Assembly (NCBI RefSeq): GCF_024347295.1
Contig: NZ_AP025458.1
Coordinates: forward strand, 496,001 to 560,000
Reading direction: 5' to 3'
From: Vibrio artabrorum
Lineage (GTDB): Bacteria > Pseudomonadota > Gammaproteobacteria > Enterobacterales > Vibrionaceae
DNA length: 64,000 nt
Shown: positions 44,754 to 53,818 of the stretch, piece after piece
Numbering within the stretch: the stretch's first letter is position 1
Layout of the letters: each line of letters opens with the position of its first letter
Made by a program: the position numbers and the translations under genes
Notes under the pieces: model-generated
Told to the model about the DNA's origin: nothing
Database searches by the model: none
Seen by the model: only the letters and a program-made list of their open reading frames with translations

Positions 44754-46013
44754 ATGAAATCTGAACAAATCATCTCGAACTTTAAAGCAGCGAAAGAAGT
44801 ATTTGCACAACAAGGTGTCGACGTCGAAAAAGCGCTAGAGACTCTGGCTGAAACACCAATTTCTATTCACTGCTGGCAAGGCGATGACGTACGCGGGTTC
44901 GAAAACCCAGACCAAGAACTTTCTGGCGGTATTCAGGCTACCGGCGATTACATGGGCGCTGCGACAACGCCAACACAGTTGCGTCAAGATATGGAAAAAG
45001 CATTTAGCTTAATCGGCGGTAAAAAGCGCGTTAATCTACACGCAATTTACATTGACACTGATGAAGTAATTGAACGCGACCAAATCAAACTTGAGCATTT
45101 CGATCGCTGGGTAGCATGGGCAAAAGAAAACGAACTAGGTCTTGATTTCAACCCGACTCTATTCTCTCACCCTAAAGCATCTGACGGCCTTACTCTTTCT
45201 CACCCAGATAAAGCCATTCGCGACTTCTGGATTGAGCATGTTAAAGCATCTCGCAAAATTTCTGAGCACTTTGGTCGTGAATTAGGCACTCCGTCGTTCA
45301 TGAACATTTGGATTCCAGATGGCATGAAAGATCAGCCTGCAGACCGCTTATCTCCTCGTCAACGTCTTGCAGACTCTCTAGATAAAGCGCTGGCAGAGAA
45401 AATCGATACTAAGTTCCACCGTGATGCTGTAGAGAGCAAACTGTTCGGCATAGGCGCTGAAGCTTACACCGTTGGCAGCAACGAGTTTTACTTAGGCTAC
45501 GCTGCTACGCGCAATATTGACCTTTGTCTTGATGCTGGCCACTTTCACCCAACTGAAATGATTAGCGACAAAATCAGCACTTGTTCATTGTTTGTAGACA
45601 ACATGCTTTTACACGTTACTCGCCCTGTTCGTTGGGATTCTGATCACGTTGTATCTTTCGATGACGAAACTCAGGCAATCATGCGTGAAATCGTGCGCAA
45701 TAAACTGCTTGATCGCGTTGCGATTGGTTTGGACTTCTTTGACGCTTCAATTAACAGAATCGCAGCGTGGGTTATTGGTACTCGTAATGCACAAAAAGCA
45801 TTGATGAAGGCGCTGCTTGAGCCAACAGAAGCAATTAAAAATGCGGAAGAGGCGTTCGACTACACAACACGTCTTGCGCTAACAGAAGAGGCGCACTCTG
45901 CACCTTGGACAGCGGTTTGGGATTACTTCTGCCATATTAATGATGTTCCAGTAGGCTCAGCTTGGCTAAATGATGTCAAAACTTATGAAGCCGAAGTGCT
46001 AGCAGAACGATAA
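44754..46013 (+). CDS. rhaA: L-rhamnose isomerase
   Basis: 419 aa, normal family length. [31 protein letters not shown] is the classic N-terminal signature. The metal-binding barrel includes [15 protein letters not shown] and [20 protein letters not shown]. It converts L-rhamnose to L-rhamnulose with Mn2+ or similar. A 14-base gap from rhaB with AAGGAAAA before the ATG shows one operon. Confidence 0.97.
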   Translation: MKSEQIISNFKAAKEVFAQQGVDVEKALETLAETPISIHCWQGDDVRGFENPDQELSGGIQATGDYMGAATTPTQLRQDMEKAFSLIGGKKRVNLHAIYIDTDEVIERDQIKLEHFDRWVAWAKENELGLDFNPTLFSHPKASDGLTLSHPDKAIRDFWIEHVKASRKISEHFGRELGTPSFMNIWIPDGMKDQPADRLSPRQRLADSLDKALAEKIDTKFHRDAVESKLFGIGAEAYTVGSNEFYLGYAATRNIDLCLDAGHFHPTEMISDKISTCSLFVDNMLLHVTRPVRWDSDHVVSFDDETQAIMREIVRNKLLDRVAIGLDFFDASINRIAAWVIGTRNAQKALMKALLEPTEAIKNAEEAFDYTTRLALTEEAHSAPWTAVWDYFCHINDVPVGSAWLNDVKTYEAEVLAER

Positions 46014-46085
46014 TAACAAAACAATAAAAGGTCACCATAGAGTGGCCTTATTTAACTAAATCCAATATTCGAAAAAGGAAACGTG

Positions 46086-47111
46086 ATGTCTGTAGTAGCC
46101 GGTATAGGTTGGCATTTGGTCGGGGCAGCTTCTGCGGCCGCGTTCTATGCGCCTTATAAAAAAGTAAAAGGTTGGTCTTGGGAGTTAATGTGGTCAATTG
46201 GCGGCCTGTTCTCTTGGATTATCATGCCTTGGTTGGTTACATCCATGCTCGTTCCGGATCTGGGGGAGTTCTATTCCCACATCCCAACAAGCACGCTCGT
46301 AACTCTCGTATTTTGCGGTGCCTTGTGGGGAATAGGTAACATCACCTATGGTCTGACAATGCGTTATTTAGGCCTATCTATGGGCATTGGTATCGCTATC
46401 GGACTGAACTTAGCTGTCGGTACATTATTGCCGCCTCTTATTAATGGCGAGCTAATGAATGTTATCTCTTCAGATGGCGGTATGTGGACAATGCTGGGTA
46501 TTTTCGTTGCTCTAATTGGCATCGTAATTGTGACCTACGCAGGCAATGAAAAGGAAAAGATTCTTGGAGAAACGTCTGAAGAATTTAACCTTAAAAAAGG
46601 CGTAACGCTTGCCATTATTTGCGGAATTTTCTCTGCAGGGTTCGCTTTTGGTCTTGCAGCGGCAGGCCCTATCAAAGCGCAATCTGAAGCAATGGGTATT
46701 AACTATCTATACGTAGCAATGCCTGCATACGGCTTCATCATGGGCGGCGGCGCTTTCGTTAACTTCGCTTTCTGTTTATTCAATATCCTACGCAACAAAG
46801 ATATCTCCATCGCGCGTGACCTATCTCTTCCTAAAAGCCAGATGCTAAGAAACTTATGTTTGGCCGCAACAGGCGGGATCATGTGGTACTTGCAGTTCTT
46901 CTTTTATGGCTGGGGCGAAGCGTCAGTGCCAGAGCAACTAGGCTACATCAACTGGATGCTGCATATGAGTGGCTACGTGTTGTTTGGCGGCATCATTGGC
47001 CTAGTTATGGCCGAGTGGAAAGGCGTTGGAACAAGACCGGTACGTATCTTAATCGCTGGCTTATTGGTAATTACCGCAGCAGCAAACATTGTCGGAATCG
47101 GCATGATTTAA
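46086..47111 (+). CDS. rhaT: L-rhamnose:proton symporter
   Basis: 341 aa from ATG 46086 (a GTG at 46083 is possible), after AAAAGGAAACG. Ten hydrophobic segments. RhaT features: GIGWHLVGAASAAAFYAPYKKVKGWSWE, ALWGIGNITYGLTMRYLGLSMGIGIAIGLN. It imports L-rhamnose and lyxose with a proton. There is no ABC-type or TRAP rhamnose transporter here. Confidence 0.95.
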   Translation: MSVVAGIGWHLVGAASAAAFYAPYKKVKGWSWELMWSIGGLFSWIIMPWLVTSMLVPDLGEFYSHIPTSTLVTLVFCGALWGIGNITYGLTMRYLGLSMGIGIAIGLNLAVGTLLPPLINGELMNVISSDGGMWTMLGIFVALIGIVIVTYAGNEKEKILGETSEEFNLKKGVTLAIICGIFSAGFAFGLAAAGPIKAQSEAMGINYLYVAMPAYGFIMGGGAFVNFAFCLFNILRNKDISIARDLSLPKSQMLRNLCLAATGGIMWYLQFFFYGWGEASVPEQLGYINWMLHMSGYVLFGGIIGLVMAEWKGVGTRPVRILIAGLLVITAAANIVGIGMI

Positions 47112-47120
47112 GGAATTATT

Positions 47121-47435
47121 GTGATCAGAAAAGCTTTTGTTATGTGGGTTAACAAAGACTCACATAAAGAATACCAAAAGCGTCACGATGAGATATGGGG
47201 GCGTCTTGTAGACGTCCTCAAATCACACGGGGTGCACAACTATTCAATTCATCTTCTACCAACACAGAACATGTTATTTGCTTATGCAGAAGTAGAAGAC
47301 GAAGAGCGTTGGGCGGCAGTAGCTCAAACACCAGAATGTCAAGAATGGTGGTCATACATGAAAGATGTAATGCCATCTAACGCAGATAACTCTCCAAAGA
47401 GTCGCAATTTATCAGAGGTTTTTTACTTAAAATGA
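47121..47435 (+). CDS. rhaM: L-rhamnose mutarotase
   Basis: 104 aa from GTG 47121, preceded by AAGGAA. Small ferredoxin-like dimer; the pocket residues of the family are present: [10 protein letters not shown] with His, [15 protein letters not shown] and [12 protein letters not shown]. It interconverts the anomers of L-rhamnose. Overlaps rhaD by ATGA. Confidence 0.95.
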   Translation: MIRKAFVMWVNKDSHKEYQKRHDEIWGRLVDVLKSHGVHNYSIHLLPTQNMLFAYAEVEDEERWAAVAQTPECQEWWSYMKDVMPSNADNSPKSRNLSEVFYLK

Positions 47436-48232
47436 AAACACTAAACAAAGCAGTTACCACTGAAATAAACAAAGTTAGCGAAGCCGCACAGTATCTGTGG
47501 GAACGTGAATGGGCTGAGCGCAATGGTGGCAATATTTCAGTCGACGTTACCGATATTTATGGCGAAGTTGAAGATGCGCAGCTTTCTGAAAAGCGTTTAG
47601 GCAAACAACTACCGATTAGCTGCGCAGGTCGCATCTATTATGTGAAAGGCACCGGTCAGCGCATTCGTGAGCTTCGTGACCCATCTTATGCAGGCTGCGT
47701 TCTTCAAATCACTGATGACGCACACGGCTTCAAAATCCTTTGGGGCGGCGAAGCAAGTTCAGATTTTGCACCAACTTCTGAGTTCATTAGCCACATCAAA
47801 ATTCTCGAGTCAAAACGCGCATCTGGTTCAACACACAAATGTGTCGTACACACTCACCCGCTCGAGTTAATCGCTCTATCGCACCACCCTATCTTAAACG
47901 CTAGCAGTGACGTATTTACTAATGCGTGCTGGAAAATGCTACCAGAAGTGCGTGCGTTTGTTCCTAAAGGTATCGGCATGATCCCTTATTGCCTGCCGTC
48001 TTCTGAAGAGTTAGCAGACAAGACCACAGAGGCTCTTGAGACACGAGACGTTGCTATTTGGGAAAAGCATGGCGCTACTGCATCAGGCGATGACGCTCTG
48101 CAGGCATTTGATTTTGTAGATGTAGCGAATAAAGGCGCGAAGTTGCACTTGATGTGCCTTGCGTCTGGCTTTGAGCCTCAAGGTGTATCTCAAGAAGATA
48201 TGGATACTCTAAAAACTGAATTCAATTTATAA
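47432..48232 (+). CDS. rhaD: L-rhamnulose-1-phosphate aldolase
   Basis: 266 aa. Class II aldolase/adducin fold with zinc ligands in [13 protein letters not shown] and [23 protein letters not shown] binds the phosphate. It splits rhamnulose 1-phosphate to dihydroxyacetone phosphate and L-lactaldehyde. Start overlaps the rhaM stop (ATGA). Confidence 0.96.
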   Translation: MKTLNKAVTTEINKVSEAAQYLWEREWAERNGGNISVDVTDIYGEVEDAQLSEKRLGKQLPISCAGRIYYVKGTGQRIRELRDPSYAGCVLQITDDAHGFKILWGGEASSDFAPTSEFISHIKILESKRASGSTHKCVVHTHPLELIALSHHPILNASSDVFTNACWKMLPEVRAFVPKGIGMIPYCLPSSEELADKTTEALETRDVAIWEKHGATASGDDALQAFDFVDVANKGAKLHLMCLASGFEPQGVSQEDMDTLKTEFNL

Positions 48233-48240
48233 GGGCTGAA

Positions 48241-49383
48241 ATGAGCGTTTTTAAACTAGCTTTCCCAAAGATTAATCTTTCTGGATACGGTGCAATCGGT
48301 GCATTAATCGAGCGTATTGTCGCCGAGCATGGCGAAGAAACCGGTATGGTAATTTGCGACCCTGCAATGGTAAAACTTGGTCACATCGATCAACTTGTTG
48401 CAAGTCCTCTGCGTTTTACATTATTTGATGGAATCAAGCCTAATCCTGACACAAATACCGTAAAAGCTGCATACGACGAGTTTACAAGAAAAAATGCTAA
48501 ATACGTTATTGCCTTTGGTGGTGGAAGCTCTATTGACACTGGCAAGGCGATTCGTATTCTGTCTGCAAACGAAGGCGCGATTGCACAGTTCAATGGCGTC
48601 GAAAAAGTAAAGAACATTGGTTGCCCTCTTTACGCGATCAACACGACTGCAGGCACTGCTGCTGAAGTGACAAGTAATGCTGTGATTACCGATACAGAGA
48701 CAAAGGTTAAGCACGTTATCATTTCAGATAAGATCATTCCGGACGTATCAGTTAACGATCCATCTGTGATGCTAGGCATACCAGCGAGCGTTACCGCTTC
48801 TACAGGTATTGATGCTCTTACTCACGCTATTGAATCGTACGTATCTGTTGGCTCTCACCAGTTAACTGACTATATCTCGCTTCAGTCAATTAGCCTGATT
48901 GCTCAGTCGCTACCTTTGGCTGTAGAAGATGGCCAAAACAAAGAAGCGCGTGAAATGATGGCTCAAGGCCAGTTTGTGGCAGGCCTTTCTTTCAATAGCG
49001 CAGGCTTAGGTATGGTTCACGCAATGGCTCACCCTGCAGGCGCACATAAAGATTTGCCTCACGGCGTCTGTAACGCGATCTTGCTTCCAGTTGTTTGTGA
49101 ATTCAATAGACAAAACTGTGTTGAAAAGTTTGCAAAAGTAGCAGAAGCGATGGGCGTAGATACTTCGAACATATCTATCGAAGAGGCGAGCTTTACTGCA
49201 ATCGAAGCCATCAAGTCTTTGAACGAGCGCGTTAATATCCCGAAAGGCTTTGCTGAACTAGGGGTAACTGAAGAAGACATTGCTAGCTGGGTAGATGATG
49301 CTCTAGCTGACCCATGTGCAGGTGGTAACCCACGCCCTATGTCGGCAAAACAAGTGTTAGAGTTATACACTCGAGCTCTTTAG
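48241..49383 (+). CDS. fucO: Lactaldehyde reductase (1,2-propanediol oxidoreductase)
   Basis: 380 aa, iron-containing alcohol dehydrogenase family. NAD-binding GGGSSIDTGKAIRI; iron ligands in TGIDALTHAIESYVS, LGMVHAMAHPAGAHKDLPHGVCNA. It reduces L-lactaldehyde to propanediol, typical of fermentation. It starts 8 bases after rhaD, so it belongs to the rhamnose operon, not to a fucose locus. No lactaldehyde dehydrogenase is in the island. Confidence 0.94.
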   Translation: MSVFKLAFPKINLSGYGAIGALIERIVAEHGEETGMVICDPAMVKLGHIDQLVASPLRFTLFDGIKPNPDTNTVKAAYDEFTRKNAKYVIAFGGGSSIDTGKAIRILSANEGAIAQFNGVEKVKNIGCPLYAINTTAGTAAEVTSNAVITDTETKVKHVIISDKIIPDVSVNDPSVMLGIPASVTASTGIDALTHAIESYVSVGSHQLTDYISLQSISLIAQSLPLAVEDGQNKEAREMMAQGQFVAGLSFNSAGLGMVHAMAHPAGAHKDLPHGVCNAILLPVVCEFNRQNCVEKFAKVAEAMGVDTSNISIEEASFTAIEAIKSLNERVNIPKGFAELGVTEEDIASWVDDALADPCAGGNPRPMSAKQVLELYTRAL

Positions 49384-49400
49384 TTTCATCTTAATTAAAC

Positions 49401-49427
49401 AAAAGTGGCCGAATGGCCACTTTTTTA
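49401..49427 (+). terminator. Terminator of the rhamnose operon
   Basis: AAAAGTGGCC-GAAT-GGCCACTTTT then TT, 18 bases past fucO. Confidence 0.9.
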
Positions 49428-49558
49428 TTTGTTGGCTATATGATTTAAAACAAAACCAGCAGCATTATTAAACTTCTTTGTTTCGAAGTGCGGCGCTGTT
49501 CTCTATTTTCTATCCCTAAATTAAGCAAAATACACAGTCTTAATAAAGAGGATGCCCT

Positions 49559-50353
49559 ATGTTGTTGCTAAAATCTGATGATTATATGGGGCGAAATCCG
49601 TCTATTTATGCCATTAATCGTACACCTCAAAATGACTTCCCAGAGCACGGACATGACTTTTCAGAGTTTGTGTTTGCGTGCAACGGTAGCGGCATACATG
49701 TAAAAAATGATGCGCAGAAAGTGATTCTCCCCCAAATGGTGACCTTAGTTACAGACAAGGATTACCACCTTTACGAAGGCACCAATGATCTTCAGTTATT
49801 CAACATCTGCTATAAAAAAAATGCCATCAATCTTCGAGAAGAGTCAGCGAATGTCCTCAAAAAGATAGAGGGCAATATGAGCGACATTTTGGTTACCGAA
49901 AAGTCCTTTGAACAAGTCATGAATACCGTGAGACTCATAGAGAACGAGCAGAAAGCAGATGGTGACCACGCTGAGGTAATGATCTCGGTTTTGTTTGAAC
50001 AGTTGCTTTTGCAAATAGATAGATTGATCGTCCACACTGGAACCAGTAATAATGTGACAAGAGCCATTGTTTATATCTGCGACCACTATAAAGATTGCGA
50101 ACTCTTAGTCGCCCACGTATGTGAGAAATTTGAGGTTCCATCAGCCGCGCTAAATTCTAGGATTTTGTCGCTGACGGGCATCTCAGCCAATAAGTTCATC
50201 AATGCACTTCGAATAAACAAAGCTAAAAAGCTCTTATCAGAGGGAAGATCTATTACCGAAGTTGCCTTCTTTGTTGGCTTTAACGACAGCAACTACTTCA
50301 GTACTAAATTTAAGTCGGCAACCGGCTACACGCCTCGCGACTATCAGCGTTGA
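49559..50353 (+). CDS. AraC-family regulator, probable rhamnose activator
   Basis: 264 aa. N-terminal cupin-like sensor (EHGHDFSEFVFACNGSGIHVKND) and C-terminal double helix-turn-helix with AKKLLSEGRSITEVAFFVGFNDSNYFSTKFKSATGYTPRDYQR. Layout matches RhaS/RhaR. The start at 49559 has AGAGG upstream. It has its own transcription unit after the fucO terminator. Only one regulator is present, not a rhaS-rhaR pair, so it probably does the whole job; which of the two it matches I cannot tell. Confidence 0.85.
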   Translation: MLLLKSDDYMGRNPSIYAINRTPQNDFPEHGHDFSEFVFACNGSGIHVKNDAQKVILPQMVTLVTDKDYHLYEGTNDLQLFNICYKKNAINLREESANVLKKIEGNMSDILVTEKSFEQVMNTVRLIENEQKADGDHAEVMISVLFEQLLLQIDRLIVHTGTSNNVTRAIVYICDHYKDCELLVAHVCEKFEVPSAALNSRILSLTGISANKFINALRINKAKKLLSEGRSITEVAFFVGFNDSNYFSTKFKSATGYTPRDYQR

Positions 50354-50369
50354 TTAACGGTTACTAATA

Positions 50370-50407
50370 GGGGTAGACAGGGAATTAGTAAATTATCCTA
50401 CATTAAG
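50370..50407 (+). repeat. Tn3-family terminal inverted repeat (left end)
   Basis: Exactly 38 bases from GGGGT to TTAAG, the length and end sequences of Tn3-type ends. It contains the stop codon of the tnpA fragment (TAA complement at 50403-50405), as in intact Tn3 elements. Confidence 0.65.
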
Positions 50408-50645
50408 GATTTGGCCAACGGTACTCACCAGTTAATGCTATGTGCTCCCAACTCAAAGGCGATATATGCTGGAGAAGCTTATCATCGACTTCTACTCCTT
50501 GTTTTATAAGAGTTTCTACTACTTTTTCTAAATAGACGGTATTCCAAAGAACAATCGCTGCTGTGACTAAGTTTAAGCCGCTTGCGCGGTAACGCTGTTG
50601 CTCAAAACTACGGTCTCTAATTTCATTTAGCTGATTAAAAAAACT
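50403..50645 (-). pseudogene. tnpA: Tn3-family transposase, C-terminal fragment
   Basis: About 80 residues of the extreme C-terminus: [56 protein letters not shown]. These are strong Tn3 transposase signatures. The preceding residues do not fit, so the gene was cut near 50645. The full family length is about 1000 aa. Confidence 0.9.
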
Positions 50646-50663
50646 GCACGTGCAAGTGCATGA

Positions 50664-50701
50664 GGGGTCTAAGGTGCAGTGGAACGGTTTTCTATGATAA
50701 G
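50664..50701 (+). repeat. Second Tn3-family terminal repeat, same orientation
   Basis: 38 bases from GGGGTCT to ATAAG, with an internal CAGTGGAACG identical to the Tn3 IR. It lies 19 bases beyond the tnpA fragment and points the same way as the 50370 repeat, so a second element was probably inserted or joined here. Confidence 0.75.
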
Positions 50702-51058
50702 AAAACATTAACATTTAATATCAATTAGATAGCTCGATTGTACTACTGTAATTCTTTAATGTTTTGGAGGTGAATTTTACATTGATGGAAAAAAGTAGAA
50801 TTTAACTATCAGACACGACTTGTTTGATAGTCAATTAGGGTGGGACACAGCTATTAATAGCCATAGCCTAATTGGATATAGATCATTTGACCTAGTGTAT
50901 AAGGATGGCTAAAAACAAGAAATAGGGATTTAAATTGGCCATGTTGATTTTGGCTACTTAAATTAGCCATTTGGACTAAAAATCATATTCTGGAGGTAAA
51001 GGTAGGGGCAGTAACCAATTCTTTATCATAGTTTTTCGTTCCGTTGCACCATAGACCC
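50702..51058. other. Non-coding remainder inside Tn3 debris
   Basis: 357 bases, AT-rich, with repeated tracts like TAAATTGGCCAT and AAATTAGCCATTTGG (around 50932-50972). It may be an old res site or eroded tnpA, but I cannot show either. Confidence 0.4.
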
Positions 51059-51299
51059 CAAATAGAGCGTGAGTTTATCTCGATGAGAACGAAGGAAGCT
51101 CTTGCCGCTAGAAAGAAAAACGGCATGATTCTCGGAAGACCAAAGGGCCAAGCTGAGGCTCGATGCTAAGCGTGAGTAAATAGAGAAGTATCTAAAAATG
51201 GGCTTAGGTATTCGACCGACGGCCAAATTGATTGATGAAGCGCCGAGTACGTTACGTGACTACATGAAGCGACGCAGGTTAACCCTTAAATTAGCTTGA
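51059..51299 (+). pseudogene. tnpR: Serine resolvase (tnpR), C-terminal fragment
   Basis: Two frames give parts of a resolvase: QIEREFISMRTKEALAARKK with MILGRPKGQAEA, a stop, then after a shift LDAKRE-stop-IEKYLKMGLGIRPTAKLIDEA and STLRDYMKRRRL. The last part is the DNA-binding helix-turn-helix. The catalytic Ser domain is missing. It is a frameshifted and nonsense-mutated remnant. Confidence 0.82.
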
Positions 51300-51302
51300 G
51301 GG

Positions 51303-51605
51303 TTAAGAGAGTTGTGAAAAGTGCTTGGCCGGAGACATGTGCTTACCAAGAACGGCTGCAATAACGATGTGCTCTTGTTTTTGGATGTAATAAATCACAT
51401 GGTGCTTTAAAGGAAACCGGAAGTAATTTTGGCCCAGTTCAGAAACTCCTATGCCAAGCAGTTGGTTGTTCGCTAGTAATTCCATGGATTGCTTGAACTC
51501 TGAAAAATAAGTTGTCCATTGTGTTTGCCCCCATAGCTCTAATGTATAGCGACGAATCTCAATGAGATCTGATTGCGCTGCAGAAGAAAGCTTATAGTGC
51601 GTCAT
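51303..51605 (-). CDS. ParE/RelE-superfamily toxin
   Basis: 100 aa. YKLSSAAQSDLIEIRRYTLELWG at the start and FRFPLKHHVIYYIQKQEHIVIAAVLGKHM at the end are typical of ParE toxins. Its ATG shares a base with the antitoxin stop (TAATG). Toxins of this branch mostly target gyrase, but RelE-like ribonuclease action cannot be excluded. Confidence 0.88.
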   Translation of the reverse strand: MTHYKLSSAAQSDLIEIRRYTLELWGQTQWTTYFSEFKQSMELLANNQLLGIGVSELGQNYFRFPLKHHVIYYIQKQEHIVIAAVLGKHMSPAKHFSQLS

Positions 51606-51865
51606 TAATCAAACTTACCTTGGTCAAGTGCATTCATGAAATCGTCACCGTCGACTAGGTTATCTGATAGAACATCGGCCTCTGCTTGTTCGAAGCGCGA
51701 TTTCACCACCATCAATTTCAATGCTTCAAGTTGTTTATATTCTTCACAAGACATCATCACCGCAACGGGTGAACCGTTCTTATTGATTTGTACAGGTTCA
51801 CGTTGAACCTTCATCAGTAAGTCACCAAATTTGGTTTTAGCTGTATTAGCAGTAAGTGATTGCAT
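51605..51865 (-). CDS. Phd/YefM-family antitoxin
   Basis: 86 aa from ATG 51863-51865, after AAGGAGAAT. The N-terminal DNA-binding fold is QSLTANTAKTKFGDLLMKV, QREPVQINKNGSPVAVMMSCEEY. The C-terminus, rich in acidic residues, should wrap the toxin. It heads the two-gene operon and should repress it. A longer start at 51913 is possible but has no good ribosome site. Confidence 0.88.
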   Translation of the reverse strand: MQSLTANTAKTKFGDLLMKVQREPVQINKNGSPVAVMMSCEEYKQLEALKLMVVKSRFEQAEADVLSDNLVDGDDFMNALDQGKFD

Positions 51866-52002
51866 AATATTCTCCTTTTCGTTCATTATAAACGAATCGA
51901 ACGATTTAACCAATTTGTATGATTCTGTGATTGAAGGTAATCTGATGCAATGTCCATAAAGCTGTAACTTTATGGACGTTGCTCACAATCATCTAATAAC
52001 TG

Positions 52003-52807
52003 GGTTCTGTCGCAAATCTAATTAGAGGCGTGGCAGACCAACCCTAGAGATACAATTATACTGTGAGTGCGTAGAATCGCTCAAAGGCTGTCTGCCCTTC
52101 AATATCTATCTGCTCTTGTTTTAACATTGTCCACACTTCTCGCCCATGCAAACTGGCTAAGGCTCCTTCCGTTGACTTCCAACCCAGCGCTTGACGTGTT
52201 TTTTGCTTCACCCAACAGTTACTCTGCTCAACGATATTGTTCAGATATTTAATGTCCAAAATCTCTACCAAGGAGAGCATAAAATACCCCGTCAACCAGA
52301 GCTGTACATTCATCGAATCAATGGCCGCGTAGTTACTCTTACTTCCGTCTACGACGACTTTGCTTGGTAAACCATTTTGTGCAATCGCCTTATTCAGAAA
52401 GGCTTTAGCAGCAGCTTCATCACGGTTAGGACTAAGATAATAATCGATCACTTTCCCAAACTTATCGACGGCTCGGTAGTAGTAGACCCACAGGTCTTTT
52501 ACTTTGATGTAGGTTTCATCCATTCGCCACGAGTCAGACACGGGCTTCTTTCTACACCTCGCTTTGTGCTCTAATATTGGCGTAAATTTGATAACCCAAC
52601 GATTAATCGTGGCGTGATCTACAACGACACCGCGCTCTAATTGAATCTCTTCAATTTCACGATAACTGAGTTTTAGGCGAAGTAATAACGTACGGTTTCG
52701 AGAATAACTTCAGAAGGGAAGTGGCAGCCTTTAAACATTAGGAATCCGTCTCATGAATAGAAATGAAGCAAATCTTAACTTAATGACTCAAAGTTTGCGA
52801 CAGAACC
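52003..52807 (-). mobile_element. IS6-family insertion sequence, copy 2
   Basis: 805 bp, terminal repeats GGTTCTGTCGCAAA and its exact complement at the right end. Same orientation as copy 1 and nearly identical. Right flank is a seven-T run. Confidence 0.93.
52056..52738 (-). pseudogene. IS6 transposase, copy 2 (frameshift)
   Basis: ATG 52736-52738 begins MFKGCHFPSEVILETVRYY, then a missing base near 52682 shifts the frame to a stop; the correct frame continues LRLKLSYREIEE to the end. The catalytic part from MSDSWRMDETY (161 aa) is open with an intact DDE. The full protein would be about 228 aa. Whether a shortened or frameshifted product is made is unknown. Confidence 0.85.
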
Positions 52808-52929
52808 TTTTTTTATCTTCTTCTTTGCTTTGTATACCTATCAAAGCAATAGGAAGAGTCGTAAAGACAAGTTGATGTTTTTTCTATACTCTAGCCGTAT
52901 CCAGTTAGATAACCGATTAGGGTAAAGTT

Positions 52930-53706
52930 ATGTTAGTTGTTGTTTCTCCAGCCAAAACACTTGATTACGAATCACCAGTAGCGACGGAACGCTTTAGTCA
53001 ACCAGAGTTTATTGAGCACTCTGCTGAACTGATTGAAGAGTGCCGTAAGCTGACACCAGCTGATGTTTCTGCATTGATGAAAGTCAGCGATAAGATCGCA
53101 GGATTGAACGTAGCGCGTTTTGAGCAGTGGAGCGAGACCTTTACCCAAGACAACGCACGCCAAGCAATCCTAGCCTTTAAGGGCGATGTATACACTGGCC
53201 TAGATGCTGAAACGCTATCGGATGAAGATTTTGACTACGCACAAAACCACCTGCGCATGCTTTCTGGCCTATATGGTTTGCTTAAACCGTTAGATTTGAT
53301 GCAGCCTTACCGCCTAGAGATGGGGACACGCTTAGCCAATGCTCGTGGTACGAACTTGTACCAGTTCTGGGGCAACATCATCACAGACAAGCTGAATGAA
53401 GCGTTGAATGCTCAAGGTGATAATGTGTTGATCAACTTAGCATCGAACGAATACTTTAAAGCGGTGAAGCCGAAGAACTTGGATGGCCAAGTGATTACCC
53501 CTATATTTAAAGACGGTAAGAACGGTCAGTACAAGGTGATCAGTTTCTACGCGAAGAAAGCGCGTGGCATGATGGCTCGTTACATTATCGAGAACAAGAT
53601 CGACTCGATTGAGGCGCTAACCCAGTTTGATACGGCGGGTTACTACTTCGTTGAAGAAGAGTCGAACGCGAAAGAGCTTGTCTTTAAACGTGAAGAGCAA
53701 AACTAG
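52930..53706 (+). CDS. yaaA: Peroxide stress protein YaaA (UPF0246)
   Basis: 258 aa, standard length. [67 protein letters not shown] and [11 protein letters not shown] are family signatures. YaaA limits damage from intracellular iron under peroxide stress in E. coli. First core gene after the island. Confidence 0.95.
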   Translation: MLVVVSPAKTLDYESPVATERFSQPEFIEHSAELIEECRKLTPADVSALMKVSDKIAGLNVARFEQWSETFTQDNARQAILAFKGDVYTGLDAETLSDEDFDYAQNHLRMLSGLYGLLKPLDLMQPYRLEMGTRLANARGTNLYQFWGNIITDKLNEALNAQGDNVLINLASNEYFKAVKPKNLDGQVITPIFKDGKNGQYKVISFYAKKARGMMARYIIENKIDSIEALTQFDTAGYYFVEEESNAKELVFKREEQN

Positions 53707-53762
53707 TAGCCCTTGGTTAACGAGTTACTCTCAGTTTTAGCCTGATAACAGGCCAGATAGAG

Positions 53763-53798
53763 AAAAGCCCCATGCAGCGAACTGCATGGGGCTTTTTT
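53763..53798. terminator. Bidirectional terminator between yaaA and srmB
   Basis: AAAAGCCCCATGCAG-CGAA-CTGCATGGGGCTTTT, followed by T-run; convergent genes on both sides. Confidence 0.92.
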
Positions 53799-53818
53799 AA
53801 GTCTTTGAAAGTGCTAAG

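Larger units (their letters stand above)
42201..52807. mobile_element. IS6-bounded composite (pseudo-compound) island with L-rhamnose genes
   Basis: Two 805-bp IS6-type copies in the same orientation (42201-43005 and 52003-52807) bracket rhaB-A-T-M-D-fucO, an AraC regulator, Tn3-family debris and a toxin-antitoxin pair. The outer flanks are T-tracts (eight T then G on the left, seven T then A on the right), which fits insertion into the symporter terminator with an 8-bp duplication that is imperfect by one base. The core genes on either side (symporter and yaaA) are neighbours in other vibrios as far as I recall. Confidence 0.75.
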
